Below are positions 21,575 to 32,711 of a stretch of DNA of 64,000 nucleotides, in pieces. The notes below the pieces were generated by a model. The model was given only the letters and a program-made list of their open reading frames with translations. It was not told the DNA's origin and ran no database searches. The number at the start of each line of letters is the position of its first letter. The stretch's first letter is position 1. The position numbers were made by a program, and so were the translations under genes. Source of the DNA: Cadophora sp. MPI-SDFR-AT-0126 (taxonomy: Eukaryota > Ascomycota > Leotiomycetes > Helotiales > Ploettnerulaceae); contig JAGMVK010000004.1 of the NCBI GenBank assembly GCA_020747065.1, positions 2,294,001 to 2,358,000 of the forward strand, given 5' to 3'.

Positions 21575-22276
21575 ATGTCTCTCAACCTCGAGAAGCAGCT
21601 CTGTTTCGTAAGGAGGTGACCCCGCAGCTTCGGGAGCATGTGCTAATTGAAAGCCAGTACGGAGCGTACCATCACAATCCCACCAATATTGGCATACATA
21701 TGACATGTGTCCCTCTGATTCTGGCAACTTCCCTACTACTGGTACGCCTATGAAATATACTCTCCTACACCTGGGATACTGAGAATTTTGCAGGCAACGA
21801 ACAGTCCGACCATAATCCCCCTCCCGACCTGGCTCACCATCCCCAACCTACCCCTTAACGTCGGTACAATAGGAGCGATCCTCTACAGTGGATTCTACAT
21901 CCTCCTCGAGCCAGTGGCAGGCAGCATACTTCTACCAATCATCATCGGATGGACTGCCTTCGCGAACCACCTCACAGCTTCCGCATCTAGCACACTCGCC
22001 AACCAGGCCAGCATTGGTGTCTTCATTGTATCCTGGATCGCACAGTTTGTTGGGCACGGTGTATACGAGGGCCGCGCCCCTGCACTTTTGGACAACTTGG
22101 TGCAGGCATTGGTCCTGGCTCCCTTCTTTGTCTTCATGGAAGCTCTGTTCAAGTTCGGCTACAGACCGGAGTTACAGAAGAGGGTCGGCGAAGCTGTGGA
22201 TAAAGAGATCAAGAAGTTCAAGACGGAGAAGGCACAGAATGGAAATGGAAGTGCGAAGAATGGAAAGGCGAATTAG
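21575..22276 (+). CDS. MPO1: MPO1-like 2-hydroxy fatty acid dioxygenase (DUF962)
   Basis: Model: join(21575..21607,21658..21741,21794..22276), 199 aa. Yeast Mpo1 (YGL010w) is an Fe(II)-dependent ER enzyme in phytosphingosine breakdown that shortens 2-hydroxypalmitate by one carbon. The family hallmarks are visible once the 50-nt and 52-nt introns are removed: YGAYHHNPTNIGIH with its histidines near the N-terminus, then FIVSWIAQFVGHGVYEGRAPAL and FGYRPEL. Four hydrophobic segments are consistent with an ER membrane protein. The C-terminal tail is Lys/Asn-rich. The ATG at 21575 gives the usual SLNLEKQL start. The call is from family motifs; activity is inferred. Confidence 0.92.
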
Positions 22277-22735
22277 GAATCTATTCAACACAAATTGGCT
22301 GGAGGAATTGGCCGGAAGCCCACAGATTGAAACATAGCGATGACCGCTACAGAAGGAATCCAGATCGGATTGAGCGATTGGAGGAGAAATGGCTACATCA
22401 GCCAGGAGAACAATGATGCAGGGAGTATTAGGGGACAACAATTGGCCAGAATATGGGGAAATGCCAGAAGGGAAGAAAGTATGCAGTGAGAAACCATTTC
22501 ATTTCTCCGCTTGCTTGCGCTCCGTCAATTTTACTTTGCAATGCCATGAATGCGTTAGGTTTCGGCGATTAGAACAAGCATGCTTGAGCTGGGAGTTGGG
22601 TCGTATTGATTTGGCGGACAAGTCACAGTGCAATTTCGGGGGGAACAGATGTTTTTTTTGGTGTCGTACTTTGTGTACAAGGACTCAATATATTGAAGTT
22701 TAGCACTGCCACATGTCATTATTTTCTTACTTGAT
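22277..22735. other. intergenic between convergent genes
   Basis: 3' flanks of the MPO1-like gene and the convergent orphan. Nothing further was seen. Confidence 0.5.
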
Positions 22736-24022
22736 TTACCGCCACTGGGCTTTGCGAACTACAGGCGTTGGGGCTGCTATGCGCACTGGCGTCCAGCCGT
22801 GCATGGCATCAACGAGACGCTCATCGAGGTCGGATAGTAGTTCCTCAGTCCTCGCAGAAGGACTGACAGGCGATGGATCTGATGTTATTGGCGACGATAG
22901 CGGCGAAACAGGCTCGACACGCAGATCTCTCGATCCGTTTGGCTTCTGGGTTGGTACTGGTTTCCGAGTAAGAGGCCGCACATTTTGCTCTCGTAGCGTC
23001 TTTAATGGCCGGATAGGGAGCGGTCCCTCAGGCATCGGCGGCAGTCTACCATGAGGACCCTGTTTCGCAGCCCACCACTGATTCCAGTCGATGGCAGGCT
23101 CCTCGTAGTGTGGCTCCGGAACAGGAGGGCCCGTTCCAATGGTTCTTGGATCAGCACCGGGAGTATTGATGTACTGCTTGACCAAGCTAGGCTCGAGGTA
23201 CGTCGAATCTCTTTGTTGACGATCCCAGCCATAGCTATCTGCAGCCTTCGTCGCATCCGACCTCAACTTCTCCCGACTCTTGACGCGCCGTAACTCAGGT
23301 CGCCGTTCCCATGTCTGCTCTCTCTGAATAGGTTTCCGCGAAGGAGGTGCCGGTAGTTGAGGAAGCGGCTTTTTCTTCATCTGCACCATCTCAGCCGGTT
23401 TCCTAGAAGGACCAGCCTGCGGTTGAGAAAGTGGCTTTTCCCTCGCTCTCTCCCTCTGCTTCGGTATCCTTGAAATACCAGTCTGTGGCTGCGGGATTCG
23501 TTCATACGTTATCCGCTCTCTCTCCACCGGTCTCCTCGAGGATCCAGTCGGCGGTCTTGGGATCCGCGTCCTATTCTGGTCAGCATACTCCGCCAGTCCT
23601 CTCGCACAACAGAGTCCGCTGTTCGCGGCCCTGTTCCTAGCATCCGGGCGCCTCCCCTCGCTGATACAAAGTCGACACCGATATGACGCTCGTTCTCTCT
23701 CGCGCATGGCCTTGGCAACCTGCTCATTCCTGATAGCTTCCCACTTCTGGCTCTCTCTCACCGCTGTAGCTCGCTTCTGTATGAATTCTTGATCAGAGCG
23801 ACCTTTGGCTACTTTGCAGCCCGGGCAGAGATCTAAGACGATTCGCTTGTCTGGTGCTGCGTTGCAGCGAACGCGGATTCGAGGGGATGGGAAGAAGCAG
23901 CTGAGGAGGCCGTGGCTTTGTTGCCGCTTTGCGAGTTTGTAGAGCCGTTGGTACTCTAGGCAGCGGTGTCGTGTGTCCAGGATGTAGTGGGCGCAGTGAA
24001 ATGTTGTGAGTAGTTGACACAT
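22736..24022 (-). CDS. orphan protein with N-terminal Cys/His cluster and Arg/Pro-rich tail
   Basis: The open frame continues upstream to 24274, but the Met at 24022 (MCQLLTTFHCAHYILDTRHRC) is the most natural start and gives 428 aa. The first 100 residues carry Cys and His in metal-ligand spacing: C2, HCAH, a Cys after TRHR, then CPGCK about 75 residues on. This arrangement occurs in many uncharacterised filamentous-fungal proteins and may bind zinc. Residues about 160-320 are rich in Arg, Glu and Pro with imperfect repeats of the type QPQ(T/A)G-x-SR-x-P near residues 195-250. The rest is disordered. I know of no assigned function. Confidence 0.7.
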   Translation of the reverse strand: MCQLLTTFHCAHYILDTRHRCLEYQRLYKLAKRQQSHGLLSCFFPSPRIRVRCNAAPDKRIVLDLCPGCKVAKGRSDQEFIQKRATAVRESQKWEAIRNEQVAKAMRERERASYRCRLCISEGRRPDARNRAANSGLCCARGLAEYADQNRTRIPRPPTGSSRRPVERERITYERIPQPQTGISRIPKQRERAREKPLSQPQAGPSRKPAEMVQMKKKPLPQLPAPPSRKPIQREQTWERRPELRRVKSREKLRSDATKAADSYGWDRQQRDSTYLEPSLVKQYINTPGADPRTIGTGPPVPEPHYEEPAIDWNQWWAAKQGPHGRLPPMPEGPLPIRPLKTLREQNVRPLTRKPVPTQKPNGSRDLRVEPVSPLSSPITSDPSPVSPSARTEELLSDLDERLVDAMHGWTPVRIAAPTPVVRKAQWR

Positions 24023-24813
24023 GATAGCTGTGGTGTGCTTCCCTTTCCTGTCTTTGGACTTGTTGAGAATGGTTTTTTCTCGTCTTACTTGATTCTGATA
24101 GCTTCGTTGCCGTCTCTTCTTTTCGACGTCGAGTATTCCTTTGTCTCTTGATTCAGTTGGTGATGGAGTGTCCCAGGAAGTATCTGGGCATATGGAAGAG
24201 AAGTTATGTATCCGGAGTACGATATGGGAAAGGGCAAAATTGGACGGCGGTAGACAATGCACATTGTAAAGCACGTTTATATGCTACGGATACTTCCTGT
24301 TCTTTCTTTGCTTATTCTTGTTCTTTGTGTTTATGTTGATTTTGCTCATTGATGAAGCGAGGAGTGAACAATGAGACTTTGTTGTTTTGTATGTTTCGCT
24401 TCTGGGATCGTTCTTTGTGGACATTGTTCTGTTGACGTGGGGTAGGGGAAGAATGCCTTTGCCTTGGGGATTTTTTTAGCAGCAATGTGTGCTGCGCCAA
24501 GCTTCTTATCTTTGAAGCAGCTTACAACCAGAAGTTGGCCTTGGTAGCCCGATCAAAGAAATGGGGGCTTGCTACCTGTCCTTGATGGATTTTCAAGTGG
24601 AACTTTCAGAGTGTGATTCTGAGGCAATGGTACAGTATACAGGTTGTTCTCTGATGCGTCCAAGTACAATGTTTCTATTGCTTACGATCCAGATGACTCG
24701 CTGTATTTACACCTCTTTTTGTCGAGGAGCAACAACTTTCGTGATCACTTTCGTATGTACCGCCGTTCGTCACTATTTACACTGTGATTCCCATAACATT
24801 TGCCCCTCATTCC
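24023..24813. other. intergenic
   Basis: Promoter side of the Cys/Arg-rich orphan and 3' flank of the CE1 esterase. No gene was recognised. Confidence 0.45.
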
Positions 24814-25790
24814 TCACTTCAAGCCAAACCAAGCCTCCGACTCTGCCAAGTGAGCAGGACAGGAATGCCCAACGCCAGTCGCATAAATCCCCTGCACATT
24901 CGGTCCATAATTACTTGTCTTGTAATTCTTCTCAGGAGTATTGTCCTTCGAATCTGTCGCTGTCATGCTGACACCAAAGATATTCGTCCATTGTTTCAAT
25001 TCCTCTTGGTAGTTTTGAGGGGCGATTGTGCCATCTGCAGAACCATGCCAGATTTGCATCTTTGGGCGAGTGCCGTTGTAGCCTGGATACATGGCACGAG
25101 CGGTGTCTCCCCATGCTTGTGCTGTTTTTGTACTTTGACCATTAGCGCAAGCGTTGTTCCATTGAGCGACTCCAGCACCAACGTAGCATCCTGCTGCTAC
25201 TCCTGAATACACCGAGACGGCTGACATCAAGTCTGGATAGGCCGCAGCCATCACGTTTCCCATCATAGCTTTTTGAAAGTCAGCAACTGGTCATTCCTCG
25301 GCGGGACTTGATACCATACCACCAGAAGATCCTCCAGTAACGAAGACCTGTGTCGCATTGACCTTGTATTTGTCCATCGCGTAGATGATCATATTCGCGA
25401 TGGCATTCGAATCGCCGCCTCCATTCCTCACGAGTGTCGACTTGCTAGAAACATCCCAACAACTCTGTGGAGCACTCGGCCAGATACTGATGTATCCTTT
25501 GCCATCTGATCCTTGTTTCCACGGAATCTTGCTATTCTGGAAATACTTTTGGGCGGAAGATTCGCAGGAGTGGATTGCTACCACGAGCGATGGATTGGGC
25601 TTGACGTTGTCTGGGACGTAGACCCACCTGTCATTCTGTCAGTCATCGTGGTGGAAGCGAAGAAAGGTGAGCCTCACATCTGAGCTTTTGAAGTGGCTTT
25701 CCCGCCATAATTACTGACTTGTGTCAGAGCCGCTCCATAGACACTCGTACAAGCCAGTGCTGCAACAGCGAAAAGTCTAGAAAAATGCAT
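24814..25790 (-). CDS. secreted CE1 esterase (acetylxylan/feruloyl esterase type)
   Basis: Model: complement(join(24814..25268,25320..25627,25678..25790)), 291 aa. It is a secreted alpha/beta hydrolase that removes acetyl or feruloyl groups from xylan. A signal peptide (FSRLFAVAALACTSVYGAA) opens exon 1. The catalytic Ser138 sits in GGSSGA, which is complete only after removal of the 51-nt second intron. An Asp follows WHGSAD, and the His is in GVGHSCP. The oxyanion-side motif VVAIHSC and the conserved ISIWPSAPQSCWD are present. There is no cellulose-binding module. It is divergent from the AA9 gene at 26365, which suggests joint expression during growth on plant material. Acetylxylan versus feruloyl preference cannot be decided from sequence. 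Confidence 0.92.
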
Positions 25791-26364
25791 AGTTTCGATT
25801 AGATGCTAGAAATGTTCCAGTTGGTACCTCCCAAGAATCAGCCAAGCACCACTTTCGAGCGAGACGTTTCCATTTTGTATTCCCACCCTCCAATTCTGCA
25901 CTCCACACTCTCCAATATCGTCTCATCCTTACCCATAGGCGTTTATAGTCAGGCTGATAGAAAAAGTGCCGGAGTCAAGCTTTTCCCCACAGGCTCATCG
26001 CAAATAGCCGAATCTGGGCAGCCATTCGACCCCAGCATTGCAAGATGAGGCTGAAGCGAGCAAATGACTTCCCCGCAAAATGAGTTTATGGTTTGGGAAT
26101 TGTCAGATATTTATTGAGTGACTAACTGATCTGCAAGCTGCTTTGGGAGAAGGAGAAGAGATTTCGGGTCAGGTGTTGAGAGTAGTGCGGCCGGGTAAGT
26201 CAAGGAGGATAAATTGATCGAGATCTTCATTCTTGCTGAGGACGTGGATCAGGACACGTCCTGGTGAGATGTCCTAGGAACTTTGGTATGGATACCTCTG
26301 GAGCTACTTCTTTCGCAATCTCATATGAGCGGAAATATCAGTACATCTGAAGTTTCTTGAAAGT
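25791..26364. promoter_or_regulatory. shared divergent promoter of CE1 esterase and AA9 LPMO
   Basis: These 574 bp separate two divergently transcribed plant-cell-wall genes. CreA-type SYGGRG sites occur on the minus strand at 25985-25990 (CCCCAC) and 26071-26076 (CCCCGC). No gene is apparent within it. Carbon catabolite control of both genes is an inference from the sites and arrangement. Confidence 0.4.
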
Positions 26365-27374
26365 ATGTGTCGACTGCTCCTTATTCTCACAGCGAGCCTG
26401 CTGGATGTTGTGGTCGCACACGGAGGAACATCAAATTATACAGTCAATGGAGTCGATTATGCTGGGTATCTTACCTCTTCCACCCACAAATTCCCTGAAT
26501 TTTCTAACGTGACATAGATACGACCCAACCTATCCTTCCTCACAACAAGACGGCCAACCATGGCTCATCCAACGCAAATGGACATCCATCGACCCTATCT
26601 TCTCACCCAACAGCACTTCCCTAGCCTGCAACTTCCCCGGCACCCCCGCCCCCTCCTCAATCCCCATCCTTCCGGGCCAAAACATCACCGCCATCTACTA
26701 TTTCTGGCTACATACTGTCGGGCCCATGACCGTCATGATGGCCGACTGCGGCGCCTCCTGCGAGACCTTCAATCCAGCCGAAGGCAAATGGTTCAAGATC
26801 GCCGAACGGGGATTGCTGACAGGCACGGTGAGAGAGGGGATGTGGGCGCAGAGGGACTTTACACATTGGGATGGGACACCGGATTTGTGGACGGAGATGA
26901 TTCCTAGGGGGCTGAGAAGGGGGAATTATTTGATTCGACATGAGATTATTGCCTTGCATATTGCGCATAGGCCGCAGTTCTATCCGCAGTGTGCGCATCT
27001 TTCTGTTGGAGGAGAGGGGCAGGATGTTCCGGGAGAGGAGTTTTTGACGAGCATTCCGGGAATGTGGAATATGACTCGTGGGTTACCTTTCGGTTCTTTT
27101 GACTCTGGTGATGAGGTGGGGAAGAGGACATGATATGGTGAGTGGCAAGGGAAAGGTTTGCTGACTTTGGACAGAACCTGAGATTAACCTTGATATTTAT
27201 ACGGATGATATTGGGAATGCGACGGTGAGTCCAACGTCCAAGTGGTGATGCTGTGGCGAAGTGTCGACCTGCTGATGTGACTAGACGTACGAAATTCCTG
27301 GCCCACCTGTCTGGACGGGCCAAAGGACTGCTGGCCTCGATCGACTATCGTACGGATTCAAGGGGCCTAAATAG
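26365..27374 (+). CDS. AA9 lytic polysaccharide monooxygenase
   Basis: Model: join(26365..26465,26518..27077,27175..27224,27285..27374), 266 aa. AA9 enzymes are secreted copper monooxygenases that cleave cellulose or related glucans oxidatively. The signal peptide ends at Ala18, leaving His19 as the N-terminal copper ligand of the histidine brace. His99 in WLHTVGP is the second ligand. The axial tyrosine lies in HRPQFYPQC, with the conserved RHEIIALH strand before it. Cysteines for the usual disulphides are at C71 and in ADCG and YPQC. The second intron (97 nt) interrupts MWNMT and PEINLDIY; without splicing the frame drifts into an unrelated tail. No CBM1 is present. It is divergent from a CE1 esterase. 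Confidence 0.93.
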
Positions 27375-27883
27375 AAATCGAATCAAACGTTCTGAGACAA
27401 GTTCAGCTTTGTTTTACCCGCATTATCTCGAAGTTTTGAAGCTCGCTTCCAAAGTATCAGGTGCGAGAAGAGACGAGTGTTAGCACGAGGAATATGTTCC
27501 TCCACCGCCCGTGAGATCTGACTCTCAGTGAGAGAACTTGTCAGTTTGAGTCTGATAGCGACTTATCCTACATTTTCTGCGTTACTTCTGCGATTCAACA
27601 CTCTCCAATACCTTCAGGGCAGAGAGAGTAGCAATATCGTCTTTCACGCCGCAGCTTTAGCGAGCTGTCTCTATGCGATCACGGTACACATTTATAAACC
27701 ATTGCGTGGCAAGGGAGGATACGGAAATTCAATTTGAATGTTTTGATTGGCTATGCATTCATGTACCTTGGATCGAATATGCACCTTTCAGGCACAGAAG
27801 AAGAAGATAAAGGTCAGCTGTCGTTATGCAATTTGAAAGACAGGTTTTGTGCTTCGCACTCCAGAATTCGATACAAGAATTCC
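27375..27883. other. intergenic between convergent genes
   Basis: It contains the 3' flanks of the AA9 gene and the convergent cysteine-rich gene. Nothing further was seen. Confidence 0.5.
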
Positions 27884-28440
27884 TCATCTCTTGCAGAATG
27901 CACACTCAGTCAAGCCATCTAAATGATCTTAGCATCAGAGGGCTTTCGCTATGTTTGACTATAATTGAGGGACTTACGAGCGCCAGCGGTTGGGCAGTTA
28001 TTATCCGTTCTTCGAAAACATCAGCTTATCGTCATCAACCCACTTCAAGAAAACTCACCGTCCAGCCCAAACCCAGCAGTTATACTCATAAGCATAGTCC
28101 CATCCACTGCACACAACAGCGTCAGCACTGTCACTCCCTCCTCGACTTCACCATCAGGAACAACTCACCAAAGTCCGTTTACGCACTCTCCACTCCGACA
28201 CACGCAATCAAATTTATACTTCGTCCCGTGTGTCAAGGTCTTGACTGATTTACAGCTGGTACTGTCACAGGTACGGCAGAAAGCATTGCCGTCACCGACG
28301 ATAGCGCATGAGTGTGTCTGAAAGCCGCTTTCTTGTCGTTTGCGGAGGACGTAGGCGGGGTTCTCGGTCGCTTCGGTGGGAAGGGAGAGGGAGGTGGTGA
28401 GGGTTAAGAGAGTGCTGAGGGTGAGTCCGAGGTACTTCAT
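27884..28440 (-). CDS. small secreted protein with 12 cysteines
   Basis: Model: complement(join(27884..27918,27978..28009,28059..28106,28169..28440)), 128 aa. Exon 1 encodes a signal peptide (LGLTLSTLLTLTTSLSLP), then a propeptide ending in a Kex2-like site (RKR at about residues 33-35). The mature part starts near QESGFQTHSC. Three further exons of 48, 32 and 35 nt each add one to three cysteines and finish AFCKR-TGA, giving 12 in all, enough for six disulphides. The exon sum is a perfect codon multiple. The introns (49-62 nt) have GTGAGT or GTAAGT donors. Reading exon 1 through its first donor gives a truncated 91-residue product with fewer cysteines. It is an effector-like or SH3-like extracellular protein of unknown function. 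Confidence 0.8.
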
Positions 28441-28643
28441 TGTGTTATTTGAGGTGAAGAACTTTGGGATGATATCGGAATGGAAGTTTGATGTTTGAGG
28501 GTTTTAAGGAGGACCTTGATACTTCCCTATCCATGGGACTTTGATGCCTCTTATATAGACAAGGTAACTAAAGAGCCGCACAAGAAACTGATGCCCTCAA
28601 TTTCCAGAATTCTCGCTTCAATCAAATAGATTAACAAACGTAA

Positions 28644-29012
28644 ATAGACGTACAAAAGGACCACCCTAAGCGCTCGTGCACACCACGATCCATCACCAAT
28701 CCCACAACCCAACGCGGGGTCCGTACGACGTCTCTCCCGCAAATCCCAGAATCCGGCACAACAATCTATCCATCTTATGTCCCCGACCGTGTTTGCGGAA
28801 TTGCAAACATTTATGCTGAATCCTTCGACGAGGAGCTGAAGGTCTGCCAAGGAAACACCTGCATCCAACCGACAGCCGATCTGGGGTATCGGGACCTGGC
28901 GAGAAAGCTTGTCGCTATTTCAGGCGTTGACCTATCGGAATTGAGAGGGAGGATGCGCTGTACCTCAAAGCTTGTTATGTTAGGTGATGCTGTACGGAAA
29001 TGGGTTGGTTGA
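28644..29012 (+). pseudogene. protein-like open frame without a start codon
   Basis: The frame follows a TAA at 28641-28643 and runs 122 codons to TGA at 29010-29012. It contains no early ATG. Its C-terminal half (ESFDEELKVCQGN, YRDLARKLVAISGVDLSEL) looks like folded protein with helical periodicity and three or four cysteines. It could be an internal or terminal exon of a gene whose 5' end I cannot find, or a fragment of a lost gene. I do not recognise the family. The opposite strand is partly open too. Confidence 0.3.
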
Positions 29013-30360
29013 CTGAGGGAATGGGATCCTTCTGGTTTTTTTTGTCTCGGGCGGCTGCTTTCTTTTTGCTCCAATCAGCAGGTGAAATGATTGTCAAACT
29101 GAATATAGATGTCCAATTGACAATCATGCTCAAATTTGGAAAGTGAGGCTAGGCTGCTGGTTGTTTTGATTCGAAAGCGGCTTCATCCTTCAAGAGGTTC
29201 TGCAAAATGGCACCTAGACCTCATCAATTTCCTTTCAAGGACTCAACCTCATGCTCTCTTTATTCTTCACGGTAATATCAATAACCAAGGCTATTTTCGG
29301 GCAGCACTTTTGAGGAAATCCAGAACTAGTCGTTGTCGCATTTTAAGATCGCTGCTCCAGCAACACACCTCGATCCTGAGATGGAAATCCTTAACGGTGA
29401 CGAGGTAATGGTGAGTAGTGGGGGATCCCTTGTAATATGCTGTCATAAAAATCTACTTATATACAAGAACAGCCCATACCACGACCACACGACCATTGCG
29501 AAGAGACCTGTCGATATCTATGTTTATTTTGGGTTGCCAGATATTTTGTGCCTGAAGAATGCTGTAAAAAGCCCTAAATTAAGCGAATGTCTCTGGACGT
29601 CAGGCTTCAGACCTCTGAAAACCGATGTAGCGAGCCTGAAAAATCAATAACTTGCACGATCCTTAGGTACAGTATACACAGCATCAGAAGCCCATCTCAA
29701 ATTTATGATAAAATGTAACAAAAGATAAATCAATTTACACAGGTTGAGTTATTTAGAGCTCTTCTGCCTGCTTAAGCCATGTCTAATACTTTCCTTCGGT
29801 CAAAGCTTGCCGATGACCGCCGTCTGTAAGACCTGGTAAGTTTGTTTCCCCCAATTACTGCGCCTTCTTGGCCGACACATCCGCTGGGTTAACGAAGCAA
29901 ACTTCAAGTAAGGAGGAGTGAAGCTAGGAAGCCAACCATCCCACCCGTTTAAGTATCCGAAGTTTAATATCTATGCGTGAGAATTGAGCATCGATAAGTT
30001 GATGAAGAAGGAAGATATCATATTGTTGAGTAGGATAAGATTGATGAGAGAATATGATGGATGGTCACTCTTTCAAGAGACAGGGAATCGAAGTTCATGA
30101 TGCACGAATACCGCAACTGCGTCGTCACCTTTCTTTCACCAGTCATCCTTGGCTGGCAAAAATTTGGGTTGCACAAACTTGGAACCAAAATAAATCTAAA
30201 TTCAAATAGAATATCTTAAGACGTATGGTTTTGAATGATTTATATATATATTCCCCATTTGGGTTCTTTTACAATCACATGAGGCGGAACGCGAGATTGC
30301 TTAACATGGTGAAATGAGTGGTCGATATCAGGAATGGTAATGGAATGAGAGCCCTTTGAC
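29013..30360. other. 1.3-kb AT-rich intergenic region
   Basis: No supportable gene. It includes AT-rich DNA around 29690-30260 with a short TA run near 30240-30251. A plus-strand frame at 29333-29650 begins with TTG and shows no domain. Confidence 0.45.
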
Positions 30361-32113
30361 TTACTCCTCGACGTCATCTGTTTCATCCTCAGAGTCAGTG
30401 TGAGTGGTGGACTTGTACATTTACCTCTAGGATGAGATCACTGGCCTTCCAGACTCCATGTGGAGAATCGGTGGGTAGTAGTGGCTCCTGTTCTTGCACA
30501 ACCAGTCTTGAGCTTTCACCTTCCGAAACTCCAACAGCAGACCAGAATTCTTCCTCATCCTCCCCGTCAAGGCGTATGAAGTCGATTCTCGAGTCAAAAG
30601 ATGCTGGCCCTTCGTCACCTGCAGCTCGGGCATCATATCTAACGATGTTAGTCTCACTCACCTCTCTCCCCACGTCGTCTTCCCAGACGATAGTGTCCGA
30701 GTTCAAAACCTCGTTAATCTTGGCCAGTCGTTCTGTTTGAGTACTGAGAAGCCAGATGTGAGGGTAGCGGTTGCGGAATGTGAGTCCTCCACTTGTGAGG
30801 ACAATACCATATTGTAAGCTCCATCCAACTCGTTGAAGGTCTCTGATGAAGGACGGAATTGAATTCGGAGGCACAGACGCCGGAATGGAGAAGAATTCTC
30901 AGACTTCTTGAATGCGTGCAGCATTGTCTAGCAGATGAACCTAAGAGGTCACAGGAGAAACGGAGAGCTCGGACAAATCAGATGGAGTATCCCTCAGCCT
31001 CAGATCAGCAGGATTGACAGTTCTTAAATCCACATCAACTTGTAAGTGGTCTGAGGCTGGTGACCAAACATTAACATGTCGGTGATTTGCTCTCCCATGA
31101 AGACCATTGGCGTCTTCCGGATTGTGCTCAAGATCATGGTTTTCTCTCTCCACCAGCTCTACTTGAGTGAGCTGGCTGGGTTGAACCAAAGGATCTTCAT
31201 CTTCATCTGCATGTACCTCTATGAGAAGTGATTCAGGAACCTCACCATCATCGGAGGAACTGTCTTCCTAGTCGTTTGGAGAGAAACCTCTTGCTTCCTC
31301 AACGTCGTCATCCTCGTCTTGCGAATCGAAGCGTGGAATCGATATCTCATGAGATGGAATGTCGATATCCATCAAGCTGTGGGCTAATGACAGGCGACTG
31401 GCCGGTTGGAGACTTGAGATGCTAGCACTATCAGTATCTCGCTGCTCATCAGAATTTCTTTTCTTTCGCTTCAAGTTGCTCAATCTTTGGAGGATGCGAG
31501 ACTTCCTGGAAGCATTGTAATCTCGCTGCTCGTTTGATTGGGTGTCCGGTCTAGGTTCGTTTGAGACATCGCTAGCTACTAATGCTTCAGTTGCTGTTAA
31601 GTTCTCCTAGAATTTTGATGCCCTAGCCATTTGTTGGGGTTTTATACCATATGGAAATCGCTTCAGCTCCCACATCCCTTGAGGAAAGCAGATGCTGCAA
31701 ACCTTCGTAGGCGTCTGGGCCTGCCAGGGAGCTTTTGGCTCGGTCCATGATCTGCCACAAACGCAAAGATAAAATCATATGGGATCATTACCAGACTCAT
31801 CGAGGAGTCTTGCCTCACGGGAAGGTCGCCATTCCCTATCAAATGAGACACAACTGCATGGCTTGTTGGGTGCGTCTGGATCAACCTCCAGGGAAGAATT
31901 GTCTAACGCGTAGTGTCTCGTAAGAAGTTTCTTGCACCTGCGGCACTGGTAGATCCAGGTAGAATATTTCTGCGTGCTGATTGGAGTATCCGACATCTTG
32001 GGAGATTGTATGGTTGGGGGTGATGCAGTAGACACCGAGTTGGCGCCGTAATAGTCTGCAAAGACAGAACAACAACCACCAATTTGACGCACAAGCGACT
32101 CAGAGTTTGTCAT
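30361..32113 (-). pseudogene. zinc-ribbon protein gene with four in-frame stops
   Basis: Exon 1 (32113 down to about 31792-31797) starts at ATG and carries CRRC and a later C-x-C. After a short intron (to 31752) a single frame continues from 31751 to about 30425, with C-S-I-C-F-P-x-GMW, an acidic Ser-rich middle and a folded-looking end (GWSLQYGIVLTSGGLTFRNR). This frame holds TAG at 31607, 31268 and 30941 and TGA at 30899 (lowest base of each), all in the same phase. A GTAAAT donor at 30424 could lead to a last exon at 30361-30387. The better donor of intron 1 (GTAATG, 31791) is one base out of phase; GTCTGG at 31796 would fit. It is related to the intact divergent gene at 32712. It is either decayed or dependent on stop recoding. 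Confidence 0.55.
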
Positions 32114-32711
32114 TTATCTCAGAGCTCTATATGCACCTCATTTTATCATGTATCATGAAGACTGTTCTGCAGCAACAATTCTCCGTATACCTCCCAAACA
32201 GAGGGAGAAGATTCCGTTTGGGCGAAGTCGCGTTATCTCTCAAAGAGATTGGACACGGGCTGAGATGCAATGTCAAAGAGGCGCAGTGAATCAATGACCT
32301 GTTGTTTATTTTCTTCATGCATTTATGCCAACAAAGGTCTTATTGGAAAACTCACAGAGACATCTTTATTTGATGCTTTTGTTGGCAAATAACGAGCTGG
32401 GATGGATCTCGGAGAATTGAAACTGAAATTATGGGGAAGCCATAAGCAGCAGCACAGAAGCTTTTCTTTCCTAAGTTTGGACAATGAATGTTCCCTCAGA
32501 CAGTCATCTTTCAAGGACTTACCTCGAACGGATTCGATACAGACCTGACTTTTACGAACACATCTGTTCCAGTACACATTACAGAGTCCACTTCGTAGAA
32601 CAACGATACTTAATTTGCCTTTAAAATGGCAAACTGGGTGCATCAAATCCTAGATTGACTCGCCAACCAATCTTCCTTTTTTCAAGTAATATAAAAACTT
32701 GAAGCCCATTC

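Noticed and set aside
24312..24500. 62-codon Lys/Gln/His-rich minus-strand frame
   Set aside because: Low-complexity frame without a start context or homologue-like features.
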